A stretch of 64,000 bases of DNA from Chryseobacterium rhizosphaerae (GTDB lineage Bacteria > Bacteroidota > Bacteroidia > Flavobacteriales > Weeksellaceae): the NCBI RefSeq assembly GCF_003385455.1, contig NZ_QNUF01000013.1, positions 1 through 64,000 of the forward strand, written 5' to 3'. The notes under the pieces are model-generated. The model was given only the letters and a program-made list of their open reading frames with translations. It did no database searches and was not told the origin of the DNA. Positions 34,651 through 42,091 of this stretch are shown piece by piece. Every line of letters starts with the position of its first letter. The first letter of the stretch is position 1. A program made the translations under genes and the position numbers.

Positions 34651-36819
34651 ATGATTAAGAAAATTCTAATGTTTACTGTGTTGTTTTGGAATTTTTTCAG
34701 TTTTGCTCAGGAGATTAAACCTGTAGCCAGAAAAGTCCATGAATATGAGAAATTAAACTACCGTGCTCCAAGGTATGGCCTATTTGATGTGAAAAACCTT
34801 GATAATCTGGTTGATCTAAAGAAAATAGCACCGGACGCCACGGTTTTTAACCTGAATGTACCCAAGCTAATGAGGTTACTTGCCGAAAGTCCCGAATTCC
34901 TTGAGGTCTCTTTTCCTTTTGACGGAGACAAAGAAATCACCGTTCAACTGTATAAAAAGCAGATTTTCACCGCAGATTTTAAAGTAAAAACCAAAAAAGA
35001 TGAACTTGTACCTTACCATCCGGGAATTTATTATCGCGGCATTGTAAAAGGAGATGATCAGTCTATTGTATCTTTCAGCTTCTTTGATAATGATGTGGTA
35101 GGAATTATCTCAACACCAGCGTTGGGAAATATCGTGCTGGGAAAGATGAAGAATTCAAGCGATTTCGTAAGTTATTCAGAATCTAAGCTGACCGTGCAAA
35201 ACAGTTTTATCTGTGGTGCAGATGAATTGAAGGAAAATAAAATTCAAAAAACAGCACCTGATCCGGGGCAGCTCACAAGAAGAACGATGACTGATAATTG
35301 TGTAAGAATATTTTATGAAGTAGGCTACAAACCTTATCAGGGTAATGGTTCCAATATAACCGCTACCATTAACTGGATGACCGCTATTCATAACAGTTTA
35401 GAAACCATTTACTTTAATGATGATATTAAAGTCTCCTTAAGTGAAATATATGTGTGGACCACACCGGATCCTTATACAGGCAATTATGATCCCGATCTAG
35501 GAGTGTTCAGAAATGGCAGACCTTATTTTAACGGTGATATTGCCCAGCTGGTGACCTCACCTACAGCTACCGGATATGCCTACATCAATTCTCTATGTTC
35601 AGATTTGAAATATTGTTACGCACCGGTTCAAATCAATTATCAGCAGTTTCCAATGTATTCCTGGACGGTCAACGTAACTACCCACGAAATGGGGCATGGA
35701 CTAGGATCTCAGCATACCCATGCCTGCGTTTGGAATGGTAATAATACAGCCATTGATGGCTGTGGCACTCAAAGTGGAAATCAGGGAAATGCATGTGCAG
35801 GGCCAATTCCGGGATCTGGAGGAGGTACTATAATGAGCTACTGCCACTTGGTGGGCGGAGTGGGAATCAATTTTGCCAATGGATTTGGACCACAGCCCGC
35901 TGAGTTCATAAGGAATACAATTAATTCAAAAGCTTGTCTGGGTACCAACTGTACCTCTTCCTGTGAAGTCACTGTGCTGGATGTAAGTATTACCGACATC
36001 ACACAGAATTCAGCAAGTGCCTTTATTATTGATGGATTTTCGTCAACATGGAAATATAGACTCTCCAAAATGGACGGAACTATTGTACAGTCAGGAACTG
36101 TTAATTCCAATAGTTTTAATATAAACAACCTGGATCCGAATACCTATTATAATTTATCCGTTGGAAGTGAATGCTCAGGTTCGTCAGCTTACCAGAAATA
36201 CAGAACATTTTTAACAGACGGAGACTGGTGTGCAGGGGCACGATTTACAGATTCAGGAGGTGCTTCAGGAAGATATTCTAATAATGAAAAGCTGACCAAA
36301 ACTTTTTATCCTCTGTCCAACTCCAAACTGACCTTGGTTTTTAGCGAATTTAATTTGGAAAATTTTAAAGACTATATGTATGTGTATAATGGACCTTCAG
36401 CAGGTTCTCCACTATTTCCAAACGGAAATAACCTTACAGGGACTTTACCTCCGGGGCCATTTGTATCTACAGATCCTACCGGGGCCATTACAGTTGAGTT
36501 TTTCTCTAATGAATCGGGTACAGGTAATGGATGGAATGCCGGATTCCTGTGTAAATTCTTAGGAGTGGAAGATATAGCGGTGAAAGATAATACCATTTCA
36601 ATCTATCCGAATCCTGCTAAAACAATGATCATCATTTCATCAAAAGAAAATTTAAAATCCTATAAAATTTTTGATGAAGCAGGAAGGTTAGTATCTTCAG
36701 CGTCTTCTTTAAAAGGAAATAAAGCAGAAGTACATCTCTCTTCCATACAGACAGGAAACTATGTAATCAGCATAGAAACTGAGAAACAGACGGTAAATAA
36801 GAAACTGATAAAACAATAA
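34651..36819 (+). CDS. T9SS-secreted reprolysin-like zinc metalloprotease, copy 3
   Basis: A 722-residue intact paralogue of copies 1 and 2 with a signal peptide (MIKKILMFTVLFWNFFSFAQ) and a pro-region almost identical to copy 2. The zinc site is HEMGHGLGSQHTH (about 345), Gln replacing the Pro seen in the other copies outside the zinc ligands. The Met-turn is TIMSYCHL. Fibronectin-like and CUB-like domains (DWCAGARFTDSGGASGRYSN, DYMYVYNGPSAGSPLFPNG) and a type A sorting domain (SIYPNPAKTMIIISSKE to VNKKLIKQ) complete it. It probably degrades external protein. ATG 34651 is preferred to a longer frame from 34612 because it matches copy 2. Confidence 0.92.
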   Translation: MIKKILMFTVLFWNFFSFAQEIKPVARKVHEYEKLNYRAPRYGLFDVKNLDNLVDLKKIAPDATVFNLNVPKLMRLLAESPEFLEVSFPFDGDKEITVQLYKKQIFTADFKVKTKKDELVPYHPGIYYRGIVKGDDQSIVSFSFFDNDVVGIISTPALGNIVLGKMKNSSDFVSYSESKLTVQNSFICGADELKENKIQKTAPDPGQLTRRTMTDNCVRIFYEVGYKPYQGNGSNITATINWMTAIHNSLETIYFNDDIKVSLSEIYVWTTPDPYTGNYDPDLGVFRNGRPYFNGDIAQLVTSPTATGYAYINSLCSDLKYCYAPVQINYQQFPMYSWTVNVTTHEMGHGLGSQHTHACVWNGNNTAIDGCGTQSGNQGNACAGPIPGSGGGTIMSYCHLVGGVGINFANGFGPQPAEFIRNTINSKACLGTNCTSSCEVTVLDVSITDITQNSASAFIIDGFSSTWKYRLSKMDGTIVQSGTVNSNSFNINNLDPNTYYNLSVGSECSGSSAYQKYRTFLTDGDWCAGARFTDSGGASGRYSNNEKLTKTFYPLSNSKLTLVFSEFNLENFKDYMYVYNGPSAGSPLFPNGNNLTGTLPPGPFVSTDPTGAITVEFFSNESGTGNGWNAGFLCKFLGVEDIAVKDNTISIYPNPAKTMIIISSKENLKSYKIFDEAGRLVSSASSLKGNKAEVHLSSIQTGNYVISIETEKQTVNKKLIKQ

Positions 36820-36831
36820 TTTTAAAAATAC

Positions 36832-36865
36832 AACAAAAAGCCTGATTTGATCAGGCTTTTTGTTA
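36832..36865 (+). terminator. Terminator after metalloprotease copy 3
   Basis: AACAAAAAGCCTGA pairs with TCAGGCTTTTTGTT around a 5-nt loop. An upstream in-frame start of the next gene (36847) lies inside this hairpin. Confidence 0.92.
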
Positions 36866-36955
36866 TATTAATGTCAACATCTTTGCTTTATGAGAATGAT
36901 GGAAAGCCGAAAACCAGGGGTTCAGCATTAAATAAATCTGAATTCGGTCCAAGTT

Positions 36956-36988
36956 TTGCTTATATTCAGCAGAATAATTTTAACTTTG
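36956..36988 (+). promoter_or_regulatory. Promoter of the GHMP kinase gene
   Basis: TTG (36956-36958), a 22-bp spacer and TAACTTTG (36981-36988) lie 20 nt before ATG 37009. The promoter falls within the longer open frame, so the longer start is unlikely. Confidence 0.65.
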
Positions 36989-37008
36989 CAAAAAGATTTA
37001 TTGTCAAC

Positions 37009-37935
37009 ATGACGAACCCTCTATTTTATGCAAAAATAATCCTGTTTGGAGAATATGGAATGATTGAAGATTCCCAGGGGCTTGTAGTACCTTACAGCTT
37101 CTATAAAGGAACTTTAAAATTTTCAGATCTGAGCTCTGAATTTGAGCTTAAATCAAACAGACATCTGCAGAAATATGCTGATTACCTTACCGTACTTGAT
37201 CTTTCCGACGATTTTAAATTAGATATCAAGAGCTTTAAGACTGATATATCAAACGGACTTTTCTTTGATTCCAATATTCCTCAGGGATATGGAGTAGGAA
37301 GTTCAGGCGCTTTAGTAGCTGCTATTTTTGAAAAATATTCAGTCAGTAAGCTGAATGCTGAGAGCATTTCAAAAGATAATCTTAAAAAATTAAAGGCAGT
37401 TTTCGGAGAAATGGAAAGTTATTTCCATGGTAAAAGTTCAGGAATGGATCCGTTGATCTGCTATATGAATTTACCTATACTGATCGAAAATAAAGAGAAT
37501 TTAGACCGGGTATCAATCCCTAATGGCGAAGAAGGCAAAGGAGCTATTTTCCTTATCGATTCAGGAATAACAGGAGAAACCGGACCCATGATTCAAATTT
37601 TCTTTGAAAAAATGAAAACGGAAGGTTTCCGTAAAACACTGAAAGAAGAGTTTATTCGTTACAATAACGCATGTATAGAAGCTTTCCTTAAAAAAGATAT
37701 GAATCCGTTCTTTAGAAATTTAAAGAAACTTTCTCATTGGGCCTATGAACATTTCCGTCCTATGATTCCTGAAAGTATTTTTAATATCTGGAAAAAAGGT
37801 CTGGATTCCAATGCTTATTACCTTAAACTCTGCGGAAGTGGTGGAGGCGGGTATATCTTAGGATTTACCAAAGACTATGAAAAAGCAGAAAAAATGCTTG
37901 ATGGTTTCCAAAAAGAGGTGATTTACAGATTTTAA
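37009..37935 (+). CDS. GHMP-family kinase, probable mevalonate kinase
   Basis: A 308-residue GHMP kinase. It opens with FYAKIILFGEYGMIEDSQGL, as in mevalonate kinases of Bacteroidota. The GHMP motif 2 is in PQGYGVGSSGALVAAIF, and the C-terminal motif 3 is LKLCGSGGGGYILGF. Mevalonate kinase makes 5-phosphomevalonate for isoprenoid synthesis. The prenyltransferase gene that follows after 10 nt supports an isoprenoid role. The frame continues upstream to 36847, but a terminator and promoter lie there, so ATG 37009 is chosen. Confidence 0.82.
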   Translation: MTNPLFYAKIILFGEYGMIEDSQGLVVPYSFYKGTLKFSDLSSEFELKSNRHLQKYADYLTVLDLSDDFKLDIKSFKTDISNGLFFDSNIPQGYGVGSSGALVAAIFEKYSVSKLNAESISKDNLKKLKAVFGEMESYFHGKSSGMDPLICYMNLPILIENKENLDRVSIPNGEEGKGAIFLIDSGITGETGPMIQIFFEKMKTEGFRKTLKEEFIRYNNACIEAFLKKDMNPFFRNLKKLSHWAYEHFRPMIPESIFNIWKKGLDSNAYYLKLCGSGGGGYILGFTKDYEKAEKMLDGFQKEVIYRF

Positions 37936-37945
37936 ACAGGTTGGA

Positions 37946-38875
37946 ATGAATTCTGAAAAAGAAACTTTCCAATCTGAAAATTATATCTCTAAATCTTTAT
38001 TTTATAGATTCTCACAATTCGTGGGCTTTATGCTCGGAGCCCGCTTTTTTGTAGCCGCTCTGCTGACATTTGCCCTCTATGTTTCCACTTTTTTCCTCTT
38101 CAATCAGGATGAAACATTCAGGAATTTTGTATTTGACTTCAAAGTTCATGGCATTATTTTCTGTACCGTTCTTACCATTTTAGCCGGTGGAATTATCAAC
38201 CAGTTTTATGATCTGGAGAAAGATCATATTGTAAAACCTTTCAGAACCAGAATTCAGAGCTTTATTAAGCAGAAATACTTTTTATATGCTTATCTGGTAT
38301 TAAGTGTTATTTCTTTGGGAGTAGCCTGGATGATTTCCCATAATGTTTTCTTCTTTTTTCTGGTATACCAGTTTTTTATGTGGTTCTACAGCCATAAACT
38401 GAGCAGAATACTGATACTCAACAATCTCACTTTTGTAAGCCTTACCTTATACCCTTTCTTTGGAATGATGGTATATTATGAAACTTTTTCCAGAAAAATA
38501 ATTCTGATGGCTGTGTTTCTTTTTCTGATCCTTCTTTGTATTGATATTGTAAAAGATACATTGACCAGAAGCGTAGATAAAGCATTCGGGTATACCACGA
38601 TTCCAAACTATTTTAAAACTAAGAATACAAAAGCCATTCTTATCTCTCTGCTGCTGATCACAATGGCTGTTTCAATGAAAATCATTACCAAAACAGGGGT
38701 GGCCGGTTTTATGGCTTATTATTTTGCCGGTGGATTATTTGTGATGATTATTTGTATTTATCTGCTTTTAAATTCTTCAAGGAGAAGTAACTTCTTTACA
38801 ATTAATATATTACGTTTTTGGGTTTTTGTAGGAATTATTGCAATGCTTTTGAACGGAATTGAGAGTAAATTATAA
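37946..38875 (+). CDS. UbiA-family prenyltransferase
   Basis: A 309-residue membrane protein with about eight helices. UbiA-type motifs are partly visible: first motif region GGIINQFYDLEKDHIVKPFR (N..D..KD pattern binding prenyl diphosphate and Mg) and a second acidic site in CIDIVKDTLTRSVDKAFGYT. In Bacteroidota, relatives in this position are annotated as geranylgeranylglycerol-phosphate geranylgeranyltransferase-like; the acceptor here cannot be told. It is 10 nt after the GHMP kinase gene, so they are co-transcribed. Confidence 0.82.
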   Translation: MNSEKETFQSENYISKSLFYRFSQFVGFMLGARFFVAALLTFALYVSTFFLFNQDETFRNFVFDFKVHGIIFCTVLTILAGGIINQFYDLEKDHIVKPFRTRIQSFIKQKYFLYAYLVLSVISLGVAWMISHNVFFFFLVYQFFMWFYSHKLSRILILNNLTFVSLTLYPFFGMMVYYETFSRKIILMAVFLFLILLCIDIVKDTLTRSVDKAFGYTTIPNYFKTKNTKAILISLLLITMAVSMKIITKTGVAGFMAYYFAGGLFVMIICIYLLLNSSRRSNFFTINILRFWVFVGIIAMLLNGIESKL

Positions 38876-38907
38876 AAAAAATTCTTTAAATAAACTGAGG
38901 TTATTAT

Positions 38908-38915
38908 TACCTTTG
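38908..38915 (+). promoter_or_regulatory. Promoter -7 box of proline dehydrogenase gene
   Basis: TACCTTTG lies 24 nt before the ATG; a -33 TTG is not obvious. Confidence 0.5.
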
Positions 38916-38939
38916 TAAAACTAAATTTAATAAATAGGA

Positions 38940-40106
38940 ATGCCCATTTTTAATGATACTAAAGTTGCATTTGCAGATAAATCTGATGCACAACTGAGAA
39001 AGGCTTACTGGATGTTTAAAATGATTGAACAGCCTGCACTTACCAGCCTTGGAACATCTGTCCTTAATTTTACAGTACACAATAATTTTCCTTTCGTAAC
39101 AGGAATTGTAAAAAACACTCTGTTTGCTCAATTCTGTGGAGGAGAAACCCGTGAAGAAAGTATGAAAGTTGTAAAGCAGCTTTTCAAAAGAGGAGTTGGA
39201 AGTATTTTCGATTACTCTATTGAAGGGAAGGAAGATGAAGAAACTTTTGATGCGGTGTGTAAAGAGATTAAGGATATTGTAAGGTTCTCAGTAGGAAATC
39301 CGGCAATTCCTTTTATTGTTTTCAAGCCTACAGCATTTGGAAGGATTGATTTGTATGAAGCCGTTGGAAAAGGAGCAGAGCTTACTACAAGCCAGAAAGA
39401 AGAATGGGAAAGAGTGGTAAAGAGATTTGATGAGGTATGCAGCCTTTGCCACGAAAATGATAAAAAAGTAATGGTAGATGCAGAAGAAACCTGGATGCAG
39501 GACGCAGCAGATCACCTTTGCGAAGAAATGATGGAGAAGTATAACCAGGAAAAACCTATCGTTTGGAATACCATCCAGATGTACAGAACTGGAAGACTGG
39601 AATACATGGAAGCAAACCTTCAGAGAGCAAGAGAAAAGAACTATTTCATAGGCTACAAGATTGTTCGTGGTGCTTATATGGAGAAAGAAAGAGCCAGAGC
39701 AGAAGAAAAAGGATATGCAGATCCGATTCAGCCTACCAAAGATGCTTCAGATAAAAACTATAACGCAGGAATTGATTTTGTAATGAATCACCTGGATAAA
39801 GTTTCTGCTTTCTTTGGAACCCATAACGAAGTTTCTTCAGAACTGATTATGAATAAAATGAAAGCCAAATCTTTGAACAGCGACAATCCTCACGTTTATT
39901 TTGGACAGCTTTACGGAATGAGTGATAATATCACTTTCTATTTGTCTGATAAGGGCTATAATGTGGCTAAATACCTTCCATATGGACCTGTAAAGGATGT
40001 TGTTCCCTATCTGACAAGAAGAGCTCGTGAGAACACTTCTGTGGCTGGGCAAACAGGGAGAGAACTGGGACTTATTAAAAAGGAACTGGAAAGAAGAAAA
40101 AAATAA
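38940..40106 (+). CDS. Proline dehydrogenase
   Basis: A 388-residue FAD-dependent enzyme oxidising proline to 1-pyrroline-5-carboxylate, the first step of proline catabolism. Barrel motifs are KVMVDAEETWMQDA, WNTIQMYRTGRLEYM, YKIVRGAYMEKER, FFGTHNE and the substrate-binding YGPVKDVVPYLTRRARENTS near the end. It is the single-domain form; no pyrroline-carboxylate dehydrogenase domain is fused or adjacent. It starts at ATG 38940 and ends before a terminator. Confidence 0.95.
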   Translation: MPIFNDTKVAFADKSDAQLRKAYWMFKMIEQPALTSLGTSVLNFTVHNNFPFVTGIVKNTLFAQFCGGETREESMKVVKQLFKRGVGSIFDYSIEGKEDEETFDAVCKEIKDIVRFSVGNPAIPFIVFKPTAFGRIDLYEAVGKGAELTTSQKEEWERVVKRFDEVCSLCHENDKKVMVDAEETWMQDAADHLCEEMMEKYNQEKPIVWNTIQMYRTGRLEYMEANLQRAREKNYFIGYKIVRGAYMEKERARAEEKGYADPIQPTKDASDKNYNAGIDFVMNHLDKVSAFFGTHNEVSSELIMNKMKAKSLNSDNPHVYFGQLYGMSDNITFYLSDKGYNVAKYLPYGPVKDVVPYLTRRARENTSVAGQTGRELGLIKKELERRKK

Positions 40107-40126
40107 CAGTTGTTATAAACAAATAG

Positions 40127-40155
40127 AAAGCTCACAGAAATGTGGGCTTTTTTTA
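40127..40155 (+). terminator. Terminator after proline dehydrogenase
   Basis: AAAGCTCACA pairs with TGTGGGCTTT (one U-G) around GAAA, then T-rich run. Confidence 0.88.
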
Positions 40156-40283
40156 TGATGCTGGTATAAGAAGTATAACAGATTTAATGTCAATTTATTA
40201 AGTTTGAAAAAACAATCCAAATTAAAGATATTAAACCTAATTCTTGTTTGTGTTATATATATCGTAAAATAATTTTATTTTTA

Positions 40284-40314
40284 TTGTTGATTTAATTTTA
40301 AATTATTATATTTG
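40284..40314 (+). promoter_or_regulatory. Promoter of a candidate non-coding RNA
   Basis: TTG (40284-40286), a 20-bp spacer and TATATTTG (40307-40314) are a near-perfect Bacteroidota promoter in a region with no long reading frame downstream. Confidence 0.6.
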
Positions 40315-40319
40315 GTTAA

Positions 40320-40576
40320 TAATAAAAAACTAATGCATGAAAATACTTTCCACTGATTACCCCTACTGATGATAGTTTTACTCCGGGATCAGTTTCATTA
40401 TTTTTCTAATTATAGCTGGACGGGGTATCATCTCTGAATAGAGTATGATTAATCAAAAAACAGGAAAATATAAAAATACGGATTCGTAAATTTTTAAAAA
40501 TAAAATAAAGCAATAGCTTTAGTTTTCTTCTTCAAATATTTTTTAGCCTGACCATTTTTTTGGTCAGGTTTTTTTT
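40320..40576 (+). ncRNA. Candidate structured small RNA (about 255 nt)
   Basis: This unit lies between proline dehydrogenase and the XRE regulator gene. It has its own promoter (40284-40314) and an intrinsic terminator with U8 (40547-40576). Only tiny frames of about 10 and 22 codons are present. The RNA can form competing stems: ACTGAT (40365-40370) with ATCAGT (40388-40393); GATTACCCC (40354-40362) with GGGGTATC (40422-40429); and TACTCCG (40379-40385) with CGGGGTA (40421-40427). The stretch 40156-40283 before it shows nothing recognisable. The 3' end overlaps, in antisense, the stop codon of the XRE gene. It could be a regulatory RNA or a leader with a tiny peptide; no known family was recognised. 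Confidence 0.5.
40547..40576 (+). terminator. Terminator of the candidate small RNA
   Basis: CCTGACCA pairs with TGGTCAGG around T6, then U8 on the plus strand. The T run is on the plus side only, so it does not look designed for the minus-strand XRE gene. Confidence 0.85.
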
Positions 40577-41120
40577 AAGGCTCAAAACTTTCGAATTTTC
40601 CATTTTCATAGAACAAAACAATACGTTTTATCTTATTCGTTTGATTTCCAATAGCTTGGCTGATAATTTGATCTGCTGAATTTTCTAATCGCTGAGAATC
40701 CGATATTTTTTCCTGAGCTTTACTTTGGGCCGGTATAACCGATTCTGCAGGGCCTTCCCCGGGAAGCTCTGCTTCCATCTCGTCAGTTCCAAATTCATCA
40801 TCGGTATTCATCATAGTGAAAAGATCGGGTAGAGGTGTTGGCCTTCCTTTTTCTTTTTCATCATCATGAGCCTCTTCTTCATGTACTGTTATTTCAGGAA
40901 GTGAAGATTTCAGCATCTCTCCCTCACCGGTAACCAGCCAGTCCCAAAGAAGTTCCGGGAAACGTGATTTTATTTTTATGATAAACTCCAGAGAGGGTTT
41001 ATTTCTGCCTGAGGTAATATGTGAAATGGATGATCGTTGTACATCAATCTCATCAGCAAATTCGGAAGGCGTAAAATTAGAATACTCTATAACTTGTGAA
41101 ATTCTCTCGTTTAAACTCAT
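40575..41120 (-). CDS. XRE-type helix-turn-helix regulator
   Basis: A 181-residue DNA-binding protein. The N-terminal Cro/CI-type helix-turn-helix (about 10-60) is clear: FTPSEFADEIDVQRSSISHI then TSGRNKPSLEFIIKI. A long acidic linker (about 75-135; EEEAHDDEKEKGRP, DDEFGTDEMEAE) is followed by a C-terminal segment NKIKRIVLFYENGKFESFEP. It is transcribed away from the 971-bp motif-rich region. Its -7 box overlaps the first TACA-N2-TGTA palindrome there, suggesting autoregulation. No protease or ligand domain is visible, so the signal it senses is unknown. Confidence 0.88.
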   Translation of the reverse strand: MSLNERISQVIEYSNFTPSEFADEIDVQRSSISHITSGRNKPSLEFIIKIKSRFPELLWDWLVTGEGEMLKSSLPEITVHEEEAHDDEKEKGRPTPLPDLFTMMNTDDEFGTDEMEAELPGEGPAESVIPAQSKAQEKISDSQRLENSADQIISQAIGNQTNKIKRIVLFYENGKFESFEP

Positions 41121-41144
41121 AAAAATAAGCTTTTAATTATGTTA

Positions 41145-41175
41145 CAAATGTAAATATTATAATTTACAAAAACAA
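41145..41175 (-). promoter_or_regulatory. XRE gene promoter embedded in a palindrome
   Basis: On the minus strand TTG (41173-41175), a 20-bp spacer and TACATTTG (41145-41152) form a consensus promoter 24 nt upstream of the XRE start. The -7 box is part of the palindrome TTACAAATGTAA at 41142-41153, so a bound regulator would block the promoter. Confidence 0.6.
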
Positions 41176-42061
41176 ACTACAAGTGTAAATTAAGAGCTTA
41201 TTTTATTGAATACAAATGTAAACCGCATGTAATTAATAGTAAAACAGTATGATACGTATTAATTACAATTGTATCTAGATAATAATCTGATTATTTACAG
41301 CGTACATTAAGCTCCATGATATTGTCTATTTTGAACCGTTTTTTCCCAATAAAGCTTGATTATAAATGTAAATTATAAGACTTTTCCAGGGTATTTTGGG
41401 AGATAATTTTCTATTTTTTACTATTTACATTATTAATCTGCTATATTCTTACAAAGAAGATATAATAAGACCCAATACTGGCTTGTAATGCTTTATAACA
41501 AGGTTTTCTATTGTGTACAATGGTAAATTAAGAATGTAAATAGGGGATTAATACCACTTTTATAAGCTTTTTAGAGCTAAATATCTCCGTGCCCACCAAA
41601 GCAATTTTATTTCATTGGATAAAACTCTTTACTAATAAAAATGGGACTCCATTTCTGATAAAATTCCCGGAATTTCGCTAATTTACAAATGTATAGCAAT
41701 GTAAAATACGGACTTATCCACATTAGATATGTTTAATAAAATTATGCCTATTTACTATAAAACAAGCTTTTATTCACTTCAAGTATCTTTATAAACATGA
41801 TTGAGATAGATTTCGTAAAGTGTTGAATTGTAGTTATTTAAATATATTGAATTAAATTATTCGCAATCCACAATTTTATCAACAGACAATATGGCTCTTC
41901 ATACTGTTTAACAATGTTACATCTGTTAATAGACTTTGATCTCTTTAAATTGAACTATTTCACTCATGTAAACAAATCGATAAGATGAGAAAATTTTCAA
42001 ATTTTTACTGTTTTTACAGTTGTTTACAGATGTTAATCTGGTTTTTATGCCTTAAAATGGT

Positions 42062-42069
42062 TAAATTTG
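42062..42069 (+). promoter_or_regulatory. Promoter -7 box of M14 peptidase gene
   Basis: TAAATTTG lies 22 nt before ATG 42092, with TGTAAA half-site (42075-42080) between box and start. Confidence 0.45.
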
Positions 42070-42091
42070 ATTTTTGTAAACTATTCCAACA

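Larger units (their letters stand above)
41121..42091. promoter_or_regulatory. Divergent intergenic region with a dense TTTACA/TGTAAA operator-like array
   Basis: This gene-free stretch of 971 bp is very AT-rich. Exact TTTACA occurs at 41163, 41294, 41424, 41682, 42013 and 42023. Exact TGTAAA occurs at 41149, 41184, 41217, 41367, 41535, 41700, 41967 and 42075. That is 14 sites, against about two expected by a rough composition estimate. Full palindromes TACA-N2-TGTA lie at 41143, 41178, 41211, 41264 and 41684. Near-copies TACA-N2-TGTT lie at 41918, 42015 and 42025, the last two in tandem at 10-bp spacing. The array reaches from 23 bp before the XRE start to 12 bp before the M14 peptidase start. 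The XRE protein is the obvious candidate binder; this is inference. Confidence 0.7.

Noticed and set aside
31018..35730. Metalloproteases as matrixin or astacin-type enzymes
   Set aside because: The extended HEMGHGLGSPHTH with MSYC Met-turn and the CUB plus T9SS arrangement fit the reprolysin-like group seen in flavobacteria better.
36847..37008. Longer start of the GHMP kinase
   Set aside because: The extra 54 residues would be encoded across the terminator hairpin of the preceding gene and the promoter, and they do not resemble GHMP kinases.
41121..42091. Possible replication origin: AT-rich gap with a perfect DnaA-type box TTATCCACA (41714-41722) and TTATCAACA (41876-41884)
   Set aside because: Genes on both sides run mostly in the plus direction with no strand switch, the boxes are only two, and dnaA or other origin-linked genes are absent. 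The TTTACA/TGTAAA array explains the region better. GC-skew analysis would settle it.
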